Source: Bacillus sp. FJAT-26390
GTDB lineage: Bacteria > Bacillota > Bacilli > Paenibacillales > Paenibacillaceae
Reading direction: 5' to 3'
Length of the DNA stretch: 64,000 nucleotides
NCBI RefSeq assembly: GCF_001682865.1
Contig: NZ_MAQX01000033.1
Span: 1-64,000 of the forward strand
Shown here: positions 19,301 through 27,224 of the stretch, piece after piece
Position numbering within the stretch: the first letter of the stretch is position 1
Layout of the letters: each line of letters starts with the position of its first letter
Made by a program: the position numbers and the translations under genes
The notes under the pieces: generated by a model
What the model saw: the letters and a program-made list of their open reading frames with translations, nothing else
Database searches by the model: none
What the model was told of the DNA's origin: nothing

Positions 19301-19347
19301 AATACAGCAAATACAATCCGGTAGATTGATTTTTGCTTCACTGCCAT
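10330..19347 (-). CDS. giant GLUG-repeat surface protein with three SLH domains
   Basis: About 3005 residues. The N-terminus has a signal peptide or membrane segment (about residues 8-32). Most of the protein is built from glycine-rich repeats of the GLUG type (recurring G-G-I-A-G/G-G-L-V-G units), predicted to form a long beta-solenoid. Three blocks each begin with a similar cap (W-x-P-I ... F-x-G ... G-L), at about residues 40, 1400 and 2205. The second is preceded by a six-glycine hinge near 15180. After these come an Ig-like region, two chitobiase C-terminal-like repeats (Y-Y-T-x-D-G-S-x-P), a Gly-rich linker, and three SLH domains (last about 170 residues) that anchor to wall polymer. 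ATG at 19347 follows GAGGCGG. Likely an adhesin or surface stalk; ligand unknown. Confidence 0.85.
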   Translation of the reverse strand: MAVKQKSIYRIVFAVLSIAIAVFAGVSILTASSDRWTEHADVSWYNEDYNTFKIDTPEKLAGIAKLVNDGVSPDGKAINGFSGKILEINNHFDLSAYTWEPIGTALNPFRGTLVTEGGQSFTLTGMNVAADNTYAGLVGLMDGGTVGGFDFASGTIELVSVTQSTYAGAAVGAMANNSMVFNITNHIPIKVSGAGTYVYAGGIVGSGEGSISNSSNLSTVDAAGSYVYTGGIAGRASDGGLLIKKTANEGAIAAGNANAAEVYAGGIVGYASGELLMQEQDTPISNKANVTATGGTASYAGGIAGKAASKITFSASTSSSGAVRVDAQSANGTYAGGLIGAIAAQQGSYLYHVNFSNSGPIENNGGSNVYTGGIAGYIQSDFNWAESYVGQVSVTASGSANVYTGGLIGSVSGDVRFDGAAQNTAEITVNGQPDEAYTGGLIGYGGSRVLFEGAAAGEYANSGKITVNGGTGVYTGGIISNRAYAKLSGEPSLNVESTANIEVNGTAKLYTGGFIGTLSEGSDRTISGAAFAKELKVTAASPTVDNNVRTGGIVGYLVNGVITDSAFQGKLDVTGGDEVYTGGIAGVVSGGSLSGLYAGNAVSSPAQIVTDGYAGGIAGRLKGTVQGAEVTQLSLKVKTAGGTAGGVAGRAQGEINSAIVGSANEAHADTVQIEVAASNAADGADRFTAGGIVGANDGALSIAASKVTQTGFISEAGRKNHSLGAVAGVLTAEAVVGDDGTPIVVEQMIFNVQAAESNVGGAIGVNYSPKVNVTIENAEFKVPAASVHAGAIAGVNHAAFEGAASSLSARAIKVDAQGDAAHIGGLFGENHGAVPASLAEDVTITAAGSDNELGGIAGRNTGALTDNKAVNIAIAANGTKAAAGGIVGRSNSENNAPKAIIANASVRAAAEPMITAAAADSNIGGIAGFASRTEIHNPVVDSVVPDYAMLSVKGSKVAAGGIVGRIGQGAIIGDSVRTNTENVVVSTTAAAANGHIGGIAGYSEDTLLDRLVGSKINLIINGEHTVVGGVAGYNRSTDTAIITNVFAETLNVTVNDKAAFSTAGGLVGLNDTRAMDAGSDPAAAPSTIQKSRFVGKVSVAAPSAVTGGWVGENRSLIANNNISDKTPVLSTGMNATVGGFVGLNQSKGTLYYTYSNANLTIKGKNALAGGLVGDNAGRITASYVDIDVTGQSEGTSSKSVALGGLAGRNSGDITKSYSVANVTGTGVYTNVGGLVGEQTAGTITDSYTGKEVKATNANSFAGGFIGRITGGKIFTSYSSVPVSGTNGAFAGGFAGRYDNASKELLYKSYYVKDEDRQINKDLPDFADGNHRFLNVHARLSTILEATLRDRSVFPALSGWDFVEAWKYGSPNASYKYPELNRSANNGGGGGGNDVNANIRWYMLDKDAVAFDIGTEAELAGLAAIVNGTIPGLERFDFQDRTIRIVNPIHIQSTQWMPIGSSEALAFEGTFDGGEHLIDGLTILPSQDYSGLFGVIGTNGVLGHVVIEPESIDGGRYTGVLAGLNKGAVSQVSVKLLNGAGVSGGTVGGIIGKNTGNIAALSLSIADGSGIEGKGAQPVVGGIVGDNASVFAEHTIRIQGGSIGSAAADAIVGGMVGRQTGDAGKLSMNLQAAASIYATGDNSIVGGVIGNHVTGAAENMTAAFEHGKLEAAGNASILGGIIGRSDAGSTLRHLRVTGAGEGPHLVGKSTLGGIVGSKLGSASSSFDMEDLSIKQAVLVTPADSSSAIIGGIAGKLADTAITNLSSQANITAAGENVTAGGIAGLSQNTIILKADVVPNIVFAAKSGESAIGGIVGISNSSDRDKAFDFGRLIPLYHGVYDAMAQGGSIQSTESAQGADLFVGGIAGKNSTASIYQSKAASTIAVSGGKTVAIGGLTGFNDGIIVSSEAQNGIQADKGSVYHIGGIAGLSAGGEIHYTKAVSPNGEKIAVGSAVTQPGVVPASQVGGFVGSGDYTRITNSTSNVPIEINCINPDNTIYAGGFAGLLGDSDNRTGLIQWAYATGSLNVTGLTGAYVGGFAGSVDHYSISDAYASGNVQNAGFDTRSGGFAGAVERQAVISKAYAVLGSIQTSGINAATISYTGGFAGYNDGTLKSVYADVSDIAVKASGANVYKGSFIGYNFRDGKAEQSSYKGALAPIGRNIGAAEGLTPKDLTAGLGLSDWSFDVDTTFLSNQGTTEAVVTNAKQLAGVVLLYNDTGLDYYRLYNRAATAKLNLAKITLASDIALNNRKWVPINRFAGELDGQGHSISGLKLTAGDAGAAGFISENEGKIHHLTFAEASVEGGESTGTAAGINRAGGTIEDVSVSGTVSGQGNVGGVVGVNEGRIATTYASGTISSVGAEKVTAAGGIAGHNKAGASITESFSYADIRSASKQAAAGGIAGLQQGEIDNTYNAGRVAAEGTEEARAGGIAGLASSGTISHSLNTGEIVASVGGKLVKGKTFFGGIAGQKNNAAALIQNLFNKQMLKANFAYHDASGKSAAGQASEASGLLAAELVTTKLPAQLGAAKWKAAAGFYPRLSAFNGHDATALSTAAILLNERDSVNKIKTSFDLTADSSVKWTAKAGEALITTASGKVKGSLSTTGSAAITASINGKARTIVVNAAAIPYAETALAPTVVSGETNFTDKVTVKLATEELDGRIYYTVDGSEPDEYSLLYIEPIVLTETTTIKAMTVFSEKENSMIFSGLWTKKPNAGGGFGGGGFVPPVVTAPEISAVVGQKAADPESDAPIIVARNSKLVLSAPADQIIYYTTDGSLPTTKSLRYKGPILVTGKMTIKAITDKNDQVVTIHYEVENAKYDLKRDAASTPYMAGYESGAFKPNAALTRYELMKSLSLLLDKEDVSVGSLFSDVRASEEALVSFFNSAGIVEGYPNGTFQGERGLTRAEFVVIMSRVLKLSVTKQGAASLSDVKGHWSEKYINAFVAAGYVQGFPNGTFKPNDEISRAQAVVLINRVIGARKQSESDMHYNDLSPSHWAYGDIMSAALK

Positions 19348-19425
19348 TTCCACACCGCCTCAAATTAATGTTTGCAAAAAAAATCTATTGTTCCAGTCCG
19401 TTACGAACGAGATGACAGAGCAAAT

Positions 19426-19460
19426 GTACCCACATAGGTCATTTCGACTTATGCGGGTAC
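19426..19460 (-). other. intergenic hairpin without T-tract
   Basis: Arms GTACCCACATA and TATGCGGGTAC pair over 11 bases with one mismatch around a 13-base loop. It lies between two giant genes, and no T-run follows on the minus strand. It is therefore more likely an mRNA-stabilising or processing hairpin than a full terminator. Confidence 0.4.
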
Positions 19461-19469
19461 GATCTGTTA

Positions 19470-22400
19470 TTAATGATTCGTAATAAATGGATCCAGCCTT
19501 GCCGCGATTGCAGCGGCCTGCGCCCTTGTCAGCGCATCGCCCGGATTGACCTTGCCTTTGTCTCCGAGAATAATGCCGTGCTTAATCGTCAGCGCGACCG
19601 GAATGACAGCCCACTCTGGAATGCTGTCCTTATCCTCGAACGAAGAGAGAATTTGCGCAGCTTCAGCCGCATCCATATCTCCGCCTAGCTCAAGCGACTT
19701 CAGCAGCCTGCCTACCATCGCCATCGCTTCCATTCGGTTCAAGGTTGCCGCAGGCGCAAAGCTGCCGTCAGCCAAACCGTTTACGATGCCGAGCTTTGCG
19801 GCAATGGATACGCTTTGCTTGTACCACGCGTTTGCTTTCACATCCGTAAAGCCCTCGTCCGCCGTCTTATTCATTAATCCTGCAACCCGCAGCAGAATCG
19901 TAGGGTATTCGGCCCTTGTAATAGGGCTATCCGGTTCAAAGCGGCCCTTTCCTTTGCCTAGTAGGAACAGCTTCGATGCTGCTTCGCCGATGCTTTTCTC
20001 TCCCCAATAACCGACCCTCACATCGCCAAAGGCTTGTGAAGTAGTCAGGAAGATCAGCTTGCCTTCCCCGGTAAGCTTCACATCGACATATGGCTTCTCT
20101 GCCGTACCGCCAAGCTTCCATGGCAATGTGGTCCAAGTGCCGTCCGCGCTTTGCAGAATAACTGCCTTGATCTCCCTTGCTTGAACCGTTTTCGGAACGG
20201 CTGCATGCAGCGACACATAGCCGTTCCAGCTCGCTTCCGGAAGATTGCTCGTAATCGTCACGCCTTGCCCGTCGCCAAGCAAGGAAGAGCTCAAGCTCTT
20301 CGCCAAGTTCTTCGAAGCGTTAATGCCCGCTTCATCGTTGACGCCTACCTTAAAGGACAAGCCGCCTGCTGCGCCTTCCAGCATTTTTGGAGTGAGCGTG
20401 ATTTGTGCCATAGGGAGGCTAATGCTAATGCTCTTGCCGCTGTCCACCGCTTGCTTCACAGCGGATGCATCCATGCGGAAGCTATATCCCGCAACCGCCT
20501 CGTCTGCACCTGTAATGACCACGTCGTCAGAGCCTGCCGCTTGGAGCATCTCCGTTGTAATCTGAATGGAGACGCCGCCCTGCTCTCGCTCCGCTTGGAC
20601 AGGCTTGTTATTGATCACGACCTCAACCGGACCCTCCGGCATAACAGGAGGCAGGGTTATTCCGCCGCCACCTCCGCCGCCTCCGCCTGCCGTCCATAGG
20701 CTGGCAGCCAGCTTCGCCGATGTAGCGGTAGCTTTTTTCGTTAATGATGCTCTAGCTGCAATAATGATCGTATCTCCGGCCGCAGCGTCCATTTGCCCAT
20801 TCCTTGGGAAGTTAGCCCATTCGCTAAGATCCTGCCCGAAGGTTGGAAGCTGCGCATCTGCGCCATTTTGCGGATACACCTTGTACGCCAGCTGTTGGCC
20901 GGTCATATCGCCCGCCTCGCCAATCGTCGCCATCGTTTTGTTCGTAACGCCGCTGATTGGCGACAGGAATGCCGTAATTCTTCTTAGCGTGGTTTGCTCC
21001 GGCCAATCGACCGTTACCGCTGCCATCGCCTTGAGCGAGACATCATCCGTCAGTTTGTATTCCGCTTCAATTAAGCTAGCGCCAACATCAAGTCCGATGA
21101 TCTCGCCAGCATCCGTCAGATGAACGGCATCTCCCATTCCGATTGAGAAATGCAGCCGCTTCAAGTCAGCCGCAGCTATTTCTTTTTCCTTAAACTTAGG
21201 TTTGCCGTCAGCGCTCTTACCGTCTGCAAACTTCAGCACCGCTTTGACCTTTACGCTGTCGCCGGGCTTGATCTTCTCAAGCGGCTTCAGCACCAGCGCT
21301 GCCGGAGCCTCGAATGAAGAATCGCTGACGATAACGGTCGCTGTATTCTCGTTGCCAGCCAAATCCTCGGAAACAAAGTGGAGCGGCGCCGTAGCTTCTT
21401 TCCCTTCGATTGACACTAAGCTTTTGAATTTTCCATCGTCCGCTACCGGAACCTCATGCCCGTTTACCCATAGGCGGGCATCGTTGCTCGTCGTTCCGGC
21501 AACCTGTATCGTGCCCGTTGTTGTTCTAGCTCCCGTTACCGGCTCGTCGATGTAGAGCACAGGCGCGAGCGTATCTACGGTTATATACAGCATCGTAACG
21601 GATACATCATGGGTCGCTTTATTGGTAGACACCAATTCAATGGCATAAGGACCGTCGGTCTTAAACCGATCGAATGTCAATTCGCCGCGGCTATTCGGCC
21701 CCTCATTTTTGAGGCTTGTCTTGCCAATCGATTGATCCGCGTAGAACGCTTCCACCTCGACATCTTTATGGCTGGCAATAAGGCCGATGGTTTGCTCGGT
21801 TTTATTCGTAAGAAGCTTAATGAATTTTTTCGATGAGTCCAATTCCAATCGCCCATCGGTCGAGCTCGCATTCAGCACAGGCTTATTCGGATAAGGCAGA
21901 TGCTTCATTGCGCTTTTTACACTGCCTGCAAAATGATAGTTTTCATTTTTATCCGCAGCCTTGGTCGGTTTCGTAACGGCAGAAACGCCAATGATATAAT
22001 CCTTGTCGATCTCAAGCCCCGTATATTTCACGTCAATGTTGGCATTCTTAAGCGGCACTAGACCTTTCTGGTCAATCGCGTTCGAAGTGGATGTCGCTGC
22101 CCAGCCTCCGATAAGGATGCCTTCATAGATGCCTTTTGCTGCATTCCAATAAGGAGCTAGCTCCGTCTCCGTAAACAATAATTGACCGAACGGCTCGTAC
22201 GTCTCCAAAACGCCGCCGCGTTCCTTGAACGCATCAAGAGCGTAGCTGTGCTCAAAGCCGGCATGGCCTGCCTTCTTCGCCGAAGGCTTGAAGGAAAGAG
22301 CGAACAGCCCGTTGCCCGCAGGCTGAATCAAAACGTCGCTAACCTCGCTTGGCGCCAGCGGATCGATGATTTCGAACCGTTCTTTTGATGTTTTGGTGCC

Positions 22401-25400
22401 AAAAGCACCCTCCGACTTCAGCTCAGCGCGCAGATAATAATGGCCCTGCTGCAATAATCCGCGGATGTCCTCGGTATCTCCAAGCAAGGAAACATTCGAT
22501 GCATCGATCGTTTTGCTTCCGCTAGTGATGCGGCCTGACTTGCTGCCATTGCTGTCAACAGGCAAGTCTTTGGCAATCAACAGCCCAGGCTCTCCCGGCT
22601 CCAGCACTTCCTGTCCGCCTGCTTTTGCCGTGCTTGCGTCTGCCAGCGCATCCTCTGTCAGATACAGGTTGATCGTATCTCCAGCCTGCGCGTTGTTAAC
22701 CTTCCACTCAGCCGTAAACGCGTTTGCATCCGTTCCGCTTTGGTTCAGCTTAACGTCTGTCAGCTCCGGCGCAGTCGGGATATTAAGCAATCTGCTCTCG
22801 ACCTTCTTCACGGAGGTAAGCGTCCAAGTGCCGCCTGCAGCTGCGCGATCCTGCGGAATAATAATGTAAGCCTTTCTCGAATCGACGCCGTCTGCCGACT
22901 GATCCGCAGAAATATGCTGCGTAAAGGCGTTCGCCTGCGGGTTCGTATTCGTATTGTCAAAGATAACCGGGTACAGCTTGCCCGACGAATCCTTCAGCGT
23001 AAAGTTCGGAAGCTCCGTCGCATCGTAATCCATCTCGATCATCGCATTGCCGGTTACGCCGTTCAGCGGAATCTCGTGCACTCTTCCGCTATTTTTCACA
23101 ACGATGCCGCCCATGCCAAGGCCCATTGATCCGGTATCCAGCACGCTTACGCCTTCCGAAACTTTACGGTACGTAATTTCCTGCGATTCCTTCTCTGTAT
23201 CAAGCCATGATGTGGCTAATGTCTCGACGCCTTGTCCAATGACCATCAGACGCGGACCCTTCTCCGGATCTTCAATCACCATATGAATGAAGCCTTCCGG
23301 CAGCTGTTCGCCTGAGGTTCCGAACTCAACGCCTCCGCCCCAATAATAGGTAATGCCGAGGGAAATAAATAAAATGCCTACGCTGCCCCACAGCTTATCA
23401 TTATTAATGCCTAGGAATACGCTTGAGAGCGGCATGCCGCCTACGACGGGAACGCTTGACGGTATTTGCACTCTCGCGCCGATGTAACCTTCAAAGTCGA
23501 TCCGGTTTTTCTCTAGGTTTTGCCCGACGAAAATGCCTGCTTTGCCGATAATGACATCCCAGCCGCCAACATCAACCTCCGCTTCAAGCCGCACAAACCA
23601 TGGCGTTACCCACTGCGCCTCGATCATCGCTTTCGTCAGCATGGGTACAAGATCATCGTCCTCGGGCTCTGGATTTGAAGAGTAATCCATTTTCCCTTCA
23701 ACCTTAAGCCCCGTACGTTTTACCGTAAGATCGATGTCCCCGAAGAAATATGCCGGAGCAACACCAAACTTTAAGCTAACGCCCGCTTCAACGATGAGAG
23801 GGAACGGGTCTTTCTTGGTGCCGCCCGCAATCGTATCCGCAAGCTCGCGCACCGCTCCTCTTATATCCGTCAAATACGTCGCGCCCGTGATGAGCACGCC
23901 AGGATCAGGCAAGCTTGTGCCAAAAGCGATCACATCCGGCAATATCCGGCCGTCATCGACCTGCTTGAGCGAAAGCTCAATCTGAACCTTGACCATATCC
24001 TTCAAATCCGCTTTGAACTGGAGTCCGTATTGATTGTTAACGCCCTCCACCTTTTGGGCAAAATGAACGATATTGATTTTGCCGCTGGCCGTTCCTCCAG
24101 ACTCCTCTTCGTCCCCGCCATCCTTCGACTTCTCAGCACCGAATAAGCCGAGGTCTTGGCCCAAATCGAATTTAAGTCCGGCATCAATGCCTACAAAGCC
24201 TTTGTCGTTAAAAATGACATTGCGCATTTCCGCTTCCAGTATCTTCAATGAAATCGAGCCGCCAAACGAGACGCCTCCCTCGCGGAGAATAAAGTCATTG
24301 AAGGTGAGGCCGAAGCCGTCAATCGAGAAGCTCGGTGCCGCAAACAAGCTATGTTTGTTGAAATAAATCGTCTCAATCATCAGCTTGCGGAGCGGGTGAA
24401 GAGCATCTCCAAGACCGCCTGCAGCCCAGTCGAGCGAGCCGTTCAGACTATCGTCTTCTTCATTGCCTTCGCTGTCTGGCAGCTCCTCGTCGTTAACGAT
24501 ATAACCTTCGCCCAGCGATTTATTAAAGCCGTTATAAAAATCCAGCGTCCATTCCCCTTGATGGAAAACAAAACCGCTGCCTGACACGCTAAGAATGCCG
24601 TCGCCCTTCACGATAAGCGTGTCGAAAAAAGGAATGTCATTCAGAGCGCCCTTATTCGGCTGCTTGGTGAACAAGCCTAGATCCAGCTTGCCTGGCACAA
24701 GCACGATGTCTTTCCCGCTATACGCCACCGACTCATTAATAATGGCCGGCTCCGTCTTCGTGTCCACGACCAACTGCTGCTCATCGCCAGTGCCGACCTG
24801 CTTGATCATGCCGCGAATGACGACAAGCTGCTCCGGGCCATCCTCTTCTTCAAAAAACTCCTCCAGCTCCTCCTCGGATTCAAACAGCTGGTATTGGTAG
24901 GCAGCCACTTCTTTCAGCGACTCCGCATCCAAATATTCCGCCAAATCAAATTCGGGATCGGTCGCCTTGCTTGCCATGCCCACAATTGTTTTGGCTTCCT
25001 TATATCTCGTAACGGCGCTATAAAGATCGGTACCGTTCTTAAACGGCGTTCCCGGAAAAGCATCATTAATCTCTTCCAGCAGCTTGCCGCTCACACTAGG
25101 CGTTACGAAGCTTAAATCAACCGTTTGCTTATAAATAGCCAAAATGTTAGCTTCCCTGATACGGGATTCCTCATTGTCGGTTACAAAGAAGCTTTGGCTT
25201 GTCGTAATGTCATACATCGCCTCAATTTCCTTGTCGCCGCCTGCGGTTCCTTTATAATCGATCTCGACTACATATTCACCCAGCGGAAGCTCCGGTCCCA
25301 GATTCGGCGTCACGACAGTGCCAGCCGCGTCTACAAGATCGCCGCCCCGGTACGTAATCCGCATGTCGCCCGCGAAGCCGTCGGCACCAGGCTGCAAAAT

Positions 25401-27101
25401 GACGGCATTTTTAACGTCTGCCTTATATCGTTTGCCGGTTACCTTCTCTTGCAAATAAAGATCGAAGTTAGGCGCCGTAGTATCATTGCCCGTGTTGTAT
25501 GCTTCGATATTAGAGAGATTAAGCGAGATATATTTCACATCGGAGCTGTACAGCTCTGGCGGCGACATGCCATACACATAAGTTGGCACCGCTTCTCCGA
25601 CTGCCGGCAGAAGAATAAAATTGGTTTTGCTGGATTCGAATTGCGCTTTAATGCCCTCGTCCTTCATGCCTTCCATTTTTTTCTGGGTTTCCGGGCTTTT
25701 CGCCGTAACCATGTACTGCCGCGTTACGGGCCAAGGCCTGCCCGTTGCCTGTACCTTAAAGGTTGCCGTTACCGTTTCGCCCGGCTTGTACATCGGCTTG
25801 ATGTTATTGGCCGTCTCCTCCGGCGTAGCGGTTTTCTTCCGTTCCAGCGATTGGGTGCGGAATGTCTCGAGCACAGGCTTGTTGTCCTTATCTCGGACAA
25901 TATGACCGGCATTGTCTACCCTGACAAAGCTAAGCCCGTTCTGAAGCGCCATATCCACAGTAATCTTGGAATGCTCCATATCGAACATGGCAAGATTCTC
26001 AATCTCAACGTTGATATCAAAAATACCCTCGTTCACATAAGCGCTGTTATCCTCTAAGGTAGCCAGCTGCTGTACGGGATCGATATAACGAATCGAGAAA
26101 ACTTTGTCCGGCGCAATGATTTCCCCTAGTCCATATACCGTCTCAAACGTCTTTGTCGCCTGCTTCGCCAGCTTCTTGGGATTCCAATAAAAGGCGACTG
26201 CCGAATCTGCCGTGCCGTAATCATTCGTATCGCGCGTAAAATCAAGGTTCGGATTCGGCGTATAATCCCACTTCGTATTCGCGAGGCTGTTCCAATGGCC
26301 AACCGTCATCTCGTCGACGATGTTGATGTTACCTTCGGCGAAATTGTTGAAGCCATACGCGATAACATTCGTTGCCTGCGGATTGTCGAGATCAAGCTTG
26401 TCACGCATCACCCAGTAGGCAGGCAGCTTGTAGACCGGCTGATCTACTGCTGGAATGCCCAGACGCTCCGGATCATGCACCAGCTTTCTCTCTACCGTCA
26501 GCGGCGACTTATAGGTCGTTCCGATTTGGAATTCCGGACCGTCATTGCCCGCAACCATCGTATCGAGCAAAATCCGGCTGCCTACCTCAACCTGAGCGCC
26601 GCTTTTGTTGACGACCTCGTAGCGGATATTGACGTTACCGGCATTCAGCTTGTCGGCGCTGTCCGTATAAAGCATCAAAATTTGCTTAATTTCTACCCCT
26701 TTGATTTTCCAGATCGTTTCGATCTGCTTCGTTCCGTTCGTGTTTTGAATGATTCTCGGCTTCGACGTCTCCGAGAAAAACTGTGTGGAAAATTTATATG
26801 GATTGCCAAATATATAGTCGGTGCCGTCGATTTTGAACGTTGTAAACGAGGTTTCCGGATCGTCGCCGCGAAACAGCATATCGACATTCTGATCCTTTTT
26901 CCGAATCGGCTGGCCTTCTACCGTCCGGATACCGAAGCGGCCTGTGCTGTTATCAACCGTAATTTTAATAAATTCATTTTGCAGCACCGTCGTGCTGGAA
27001 CTGTTCACCGCAGCTGCGACGGCCTCGACACCCGCGTAGTTTGAAGCTATAAACAATAACAACGCGAGTATGAATATACCGCTTCTCTTCCCTTTTCCCA
27101 C
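19470..27101 (-). CDS. giant exported protein with beta-rich core and three SLH domains
   Basis: About 2543 residues. I chose GTG at 27101 because AGGGGG stands seven bases before it; it gives a clean signal peptide (G-K-R-S-G then a hydrophobic run). Residues to about 350 look like a beta-sandwich domain. Residues about 835-1265 form a long stretch of alternating polar and hydrophobic residues with frequent Gly, suggesting extended beta structure; I do not recognise the family. Several Ig/fibronectin-like domains follow (one with the P-V-L-Y-I-D-E-P opening of bacterial Ig modules). A nine-glycine linker near 20670 and three SLH domains (last about 180 residues) complete it. Substrate or ligand unknown. 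It is co-directional with its giant neighbours and probably in the same operon. Confidence 0.8.
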   Translation of the reverse strand: MGKGKRSGIFILALLLFIASNYAGVEAVAAAVNSSSTTVLQNEFIKITVDNSTGRFGIRTVEGQPIRKKDQNVDMLFRGDDPETSFTTFKIDGTDYIFGNPYKFSTQFFSETSKPRIIQNTNGTKQIETIWKIKGVEIKQILMLYTDSADKLNAGNVNIRYEVVNKSGAQVEVGSRILLDTMVAGNDGPEFQIGTTYKSPLTVERKLVHDPERLGIPAVDQPVYKLPAYWVMRDKLDLDNPQATNVIAYGFNNFAEGNINIVDEMTVGHWNSLANTKWDYTPNPNLDFTRDTNDYGTADSAVAFYWNPKKLAKQATKTFETVYGLGEIIAPDKVFSIRYIDPVQQLATLEDNSAYVNEGIFDINVEIENLAMFDMEHSKITVDMALQNGLSFVRVDNAGHIVRDKDNKPVLETFRTQSLERKKTATPEETANNIKPMYKPGETVTATFKVQATGRPWPVTRQYMVTAKSPETQKKMEGMKDEGIKAQFESSKTNFILLPAVGEAVPTYVYGMSPPELYSSDVKYISLNLSNIEAYNTGNDTTAPNFDLYLQEKVTGKRYKADVKNAVILQPGADGFAGDMRITYRGGDLVDAAGTVVTPNLGPELPLGEYVVEIDYKGTAGGDKEIEAMYDITTSQSFFVTDNEESRIREANILAIYKQTVDLSFVTPSVSGKLLEEINDAFPGTPFKNGTDLYSAVTRYKEAKTIVGMASKATDPEFDLAEYLDAESLKEVAAYQYQLFESEEELEEFFEEEDGPEQLVVIRGMIKQVGTGDEQQLVVDTKTEPAIINESVAYSGKDIVLVPGKLDLGLFTKQPNKGALNDIPFFDTLIVKGDGILSVSGSGFVFHQGEWTLDFYNGFNKSLGEGYIVNDEELPDSEGNEEDDSLNGSLDWAAGGLGDALHPLRKLMIETIYFNKHSLFAAPSFSIDGFGLTFNDFILREGGVSFGGSISLKILEAEMRNVIFNDKGFVGIDAGLKFDLGQDLGLFGAEKSKDGGDEEESGGTASGKINIVHFAQKVEGVNNQYGLQFKADLKDMVKVQIELSLKQVDDGRILPDVIAFGTSLPDPGVLITGATYLTDIRGAVRELADTIAGGTKKDPFPLIVEAGVSLKFGVAPAYFFGDIDLTVKRTGLKVEGKMDYSSNPEPEDDDLVPMLTKAMIEAQWVTPWFVRLEAEVDVGGWDVIIGKAGIFVGQNLEKNRIDFEGYIGARVQIPSSVPVVGGMPLSSVFLGINNDKLWGSVGILFISLGITYYWGGGVEFGTSGEQLPEGFIHMVIEDPEKGPRLMVIGQGVETLATSWLDTEKESQEITYRKVSEGVSVLDTGSMGLGMGGIVVKNSGRVHEIPLNGVTGNAMIEMDYDATELPNFTLKDSSGKLYPVIFDNTNTNPQANAFTQHISADQSADGVDSRKAYIIIPQDRAAAGGTWTLTSVKKVESRLLNIPTAPELTDVKLNQSGTDANAFTAEWKVNNAQAGDTINLYLTEDALADASTAKAGGQEVLEPGEPGLLIAKDLPVDSNGSKSGRITSGSKTIDASNVSLLGDTEDIRGLLQQGHYYLRAELKSEGAFGTKTSKERFEIIDPLAPSEVSDVLIQPAGNGLFALSFKPSAKKAGHAGFEHSYALDAFKERGGVLETYEPFGQLLFTETELAPYWNAAKGIYEGILIGGWAATSTSNAIDQKGLVPLKNANIDVKYTGLEIDKDYIIGVSAVTKPTKAADKNENYHFAGSVKSAMKHLPYPNKPVLNASSTDGRLELDSSKKFIKLLTNKTEQTIGLIASHKDVEVEAFYADQSIGKTSLKNEGPNSRGELTFDRFKTDGPYAIELVSTNKATHDVSVTMLYITVDTLAPVLYIDEPVTGARTTTGTIQVAGTTSNDARLWVNGHEVPVADDGKFKSLVSIEGKEATAPLHFVSEDLAGNENTATVIVSDSSFEAPAALVLKPLEKIKPGDSVKVKAVLKFADGKSADGKPKFKEKEIAAADLKRLHFSIGMGDAVHLTDAGEIIGLDVGASLIEAEYKLTDDVSLKAMAAVTVDWPEQTTLRRITAFLSPISGVTNKTMATIGEAGDMTGQQLAYKVYPQNGADAQLPTFGQDLSEWANFPRNGQMDAAAGDTIIIAARASLTKKATATSAKLAASLWTAGGGGGGGGGITLPPVMPEGPVEVVINNKPVQAEREQGGVSIQITTEMLQAAGSDDVVITGADEAVAGYSFRMDASAVKQAVDSGKSISISLPMAQITLTPKMLEGAAGGLSFKVGVNDEAGINASKNLAKSLSSSLLGDGQGVTITSNLPEASWNGYVSLHAAVPKTVQAREIKAVILQSADGTWTTLPWKLGGTAEKPYVDVKLTGEGKLIFLTTSQAFGDVRVGYWGEKSIGEAASKLFLLGKGKGRFEPDSPITRAEYPTILLRVAGLMNKTADEGFTDVKANAWYKQSVSIAAKLGIVNGLADGSFAPAATLNRMEAMAMVGRLLKSLELGGDMDAAEAAQILSSFEDKDSIPEWAVIPVALTIKHGIILGDKGKVNPGDALTRAQAAAIAARLDPFITNH

Positions 27102-27176
27102 CTGACTGCCCCCTATCTTCTGACTAACACTAGCAATCGCAATATGACTATCCGACCGCAAAAGAGACGCATGAAC

Positions 27177-27205
27177 CATCAGCCGCGCATGACGCGCAGC
27201 CGATG
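27177..27205 (-). other. intergenic hairpin between giant genes
   Basis: On the minus strand CATCGGCTGCGC and GCGCGGCTGATG pair over 12 positions with two wobbles around a 5-base loop. No T-run follows in the direction of transcription, so it is unlikely to stop the operon. Confidence 0.4.
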
Positions 27206-27224
27206 ATTTTTCGTTAGTGATCGA

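Noticed and set aside
25125..26057. A 310-codon plus-strand open frame opposite the 2543-residue giant
   Set aside because: Shadow of a real minus-strand gene; composition rich in Arg, His and Ile typical of antisense frames, with no domain.
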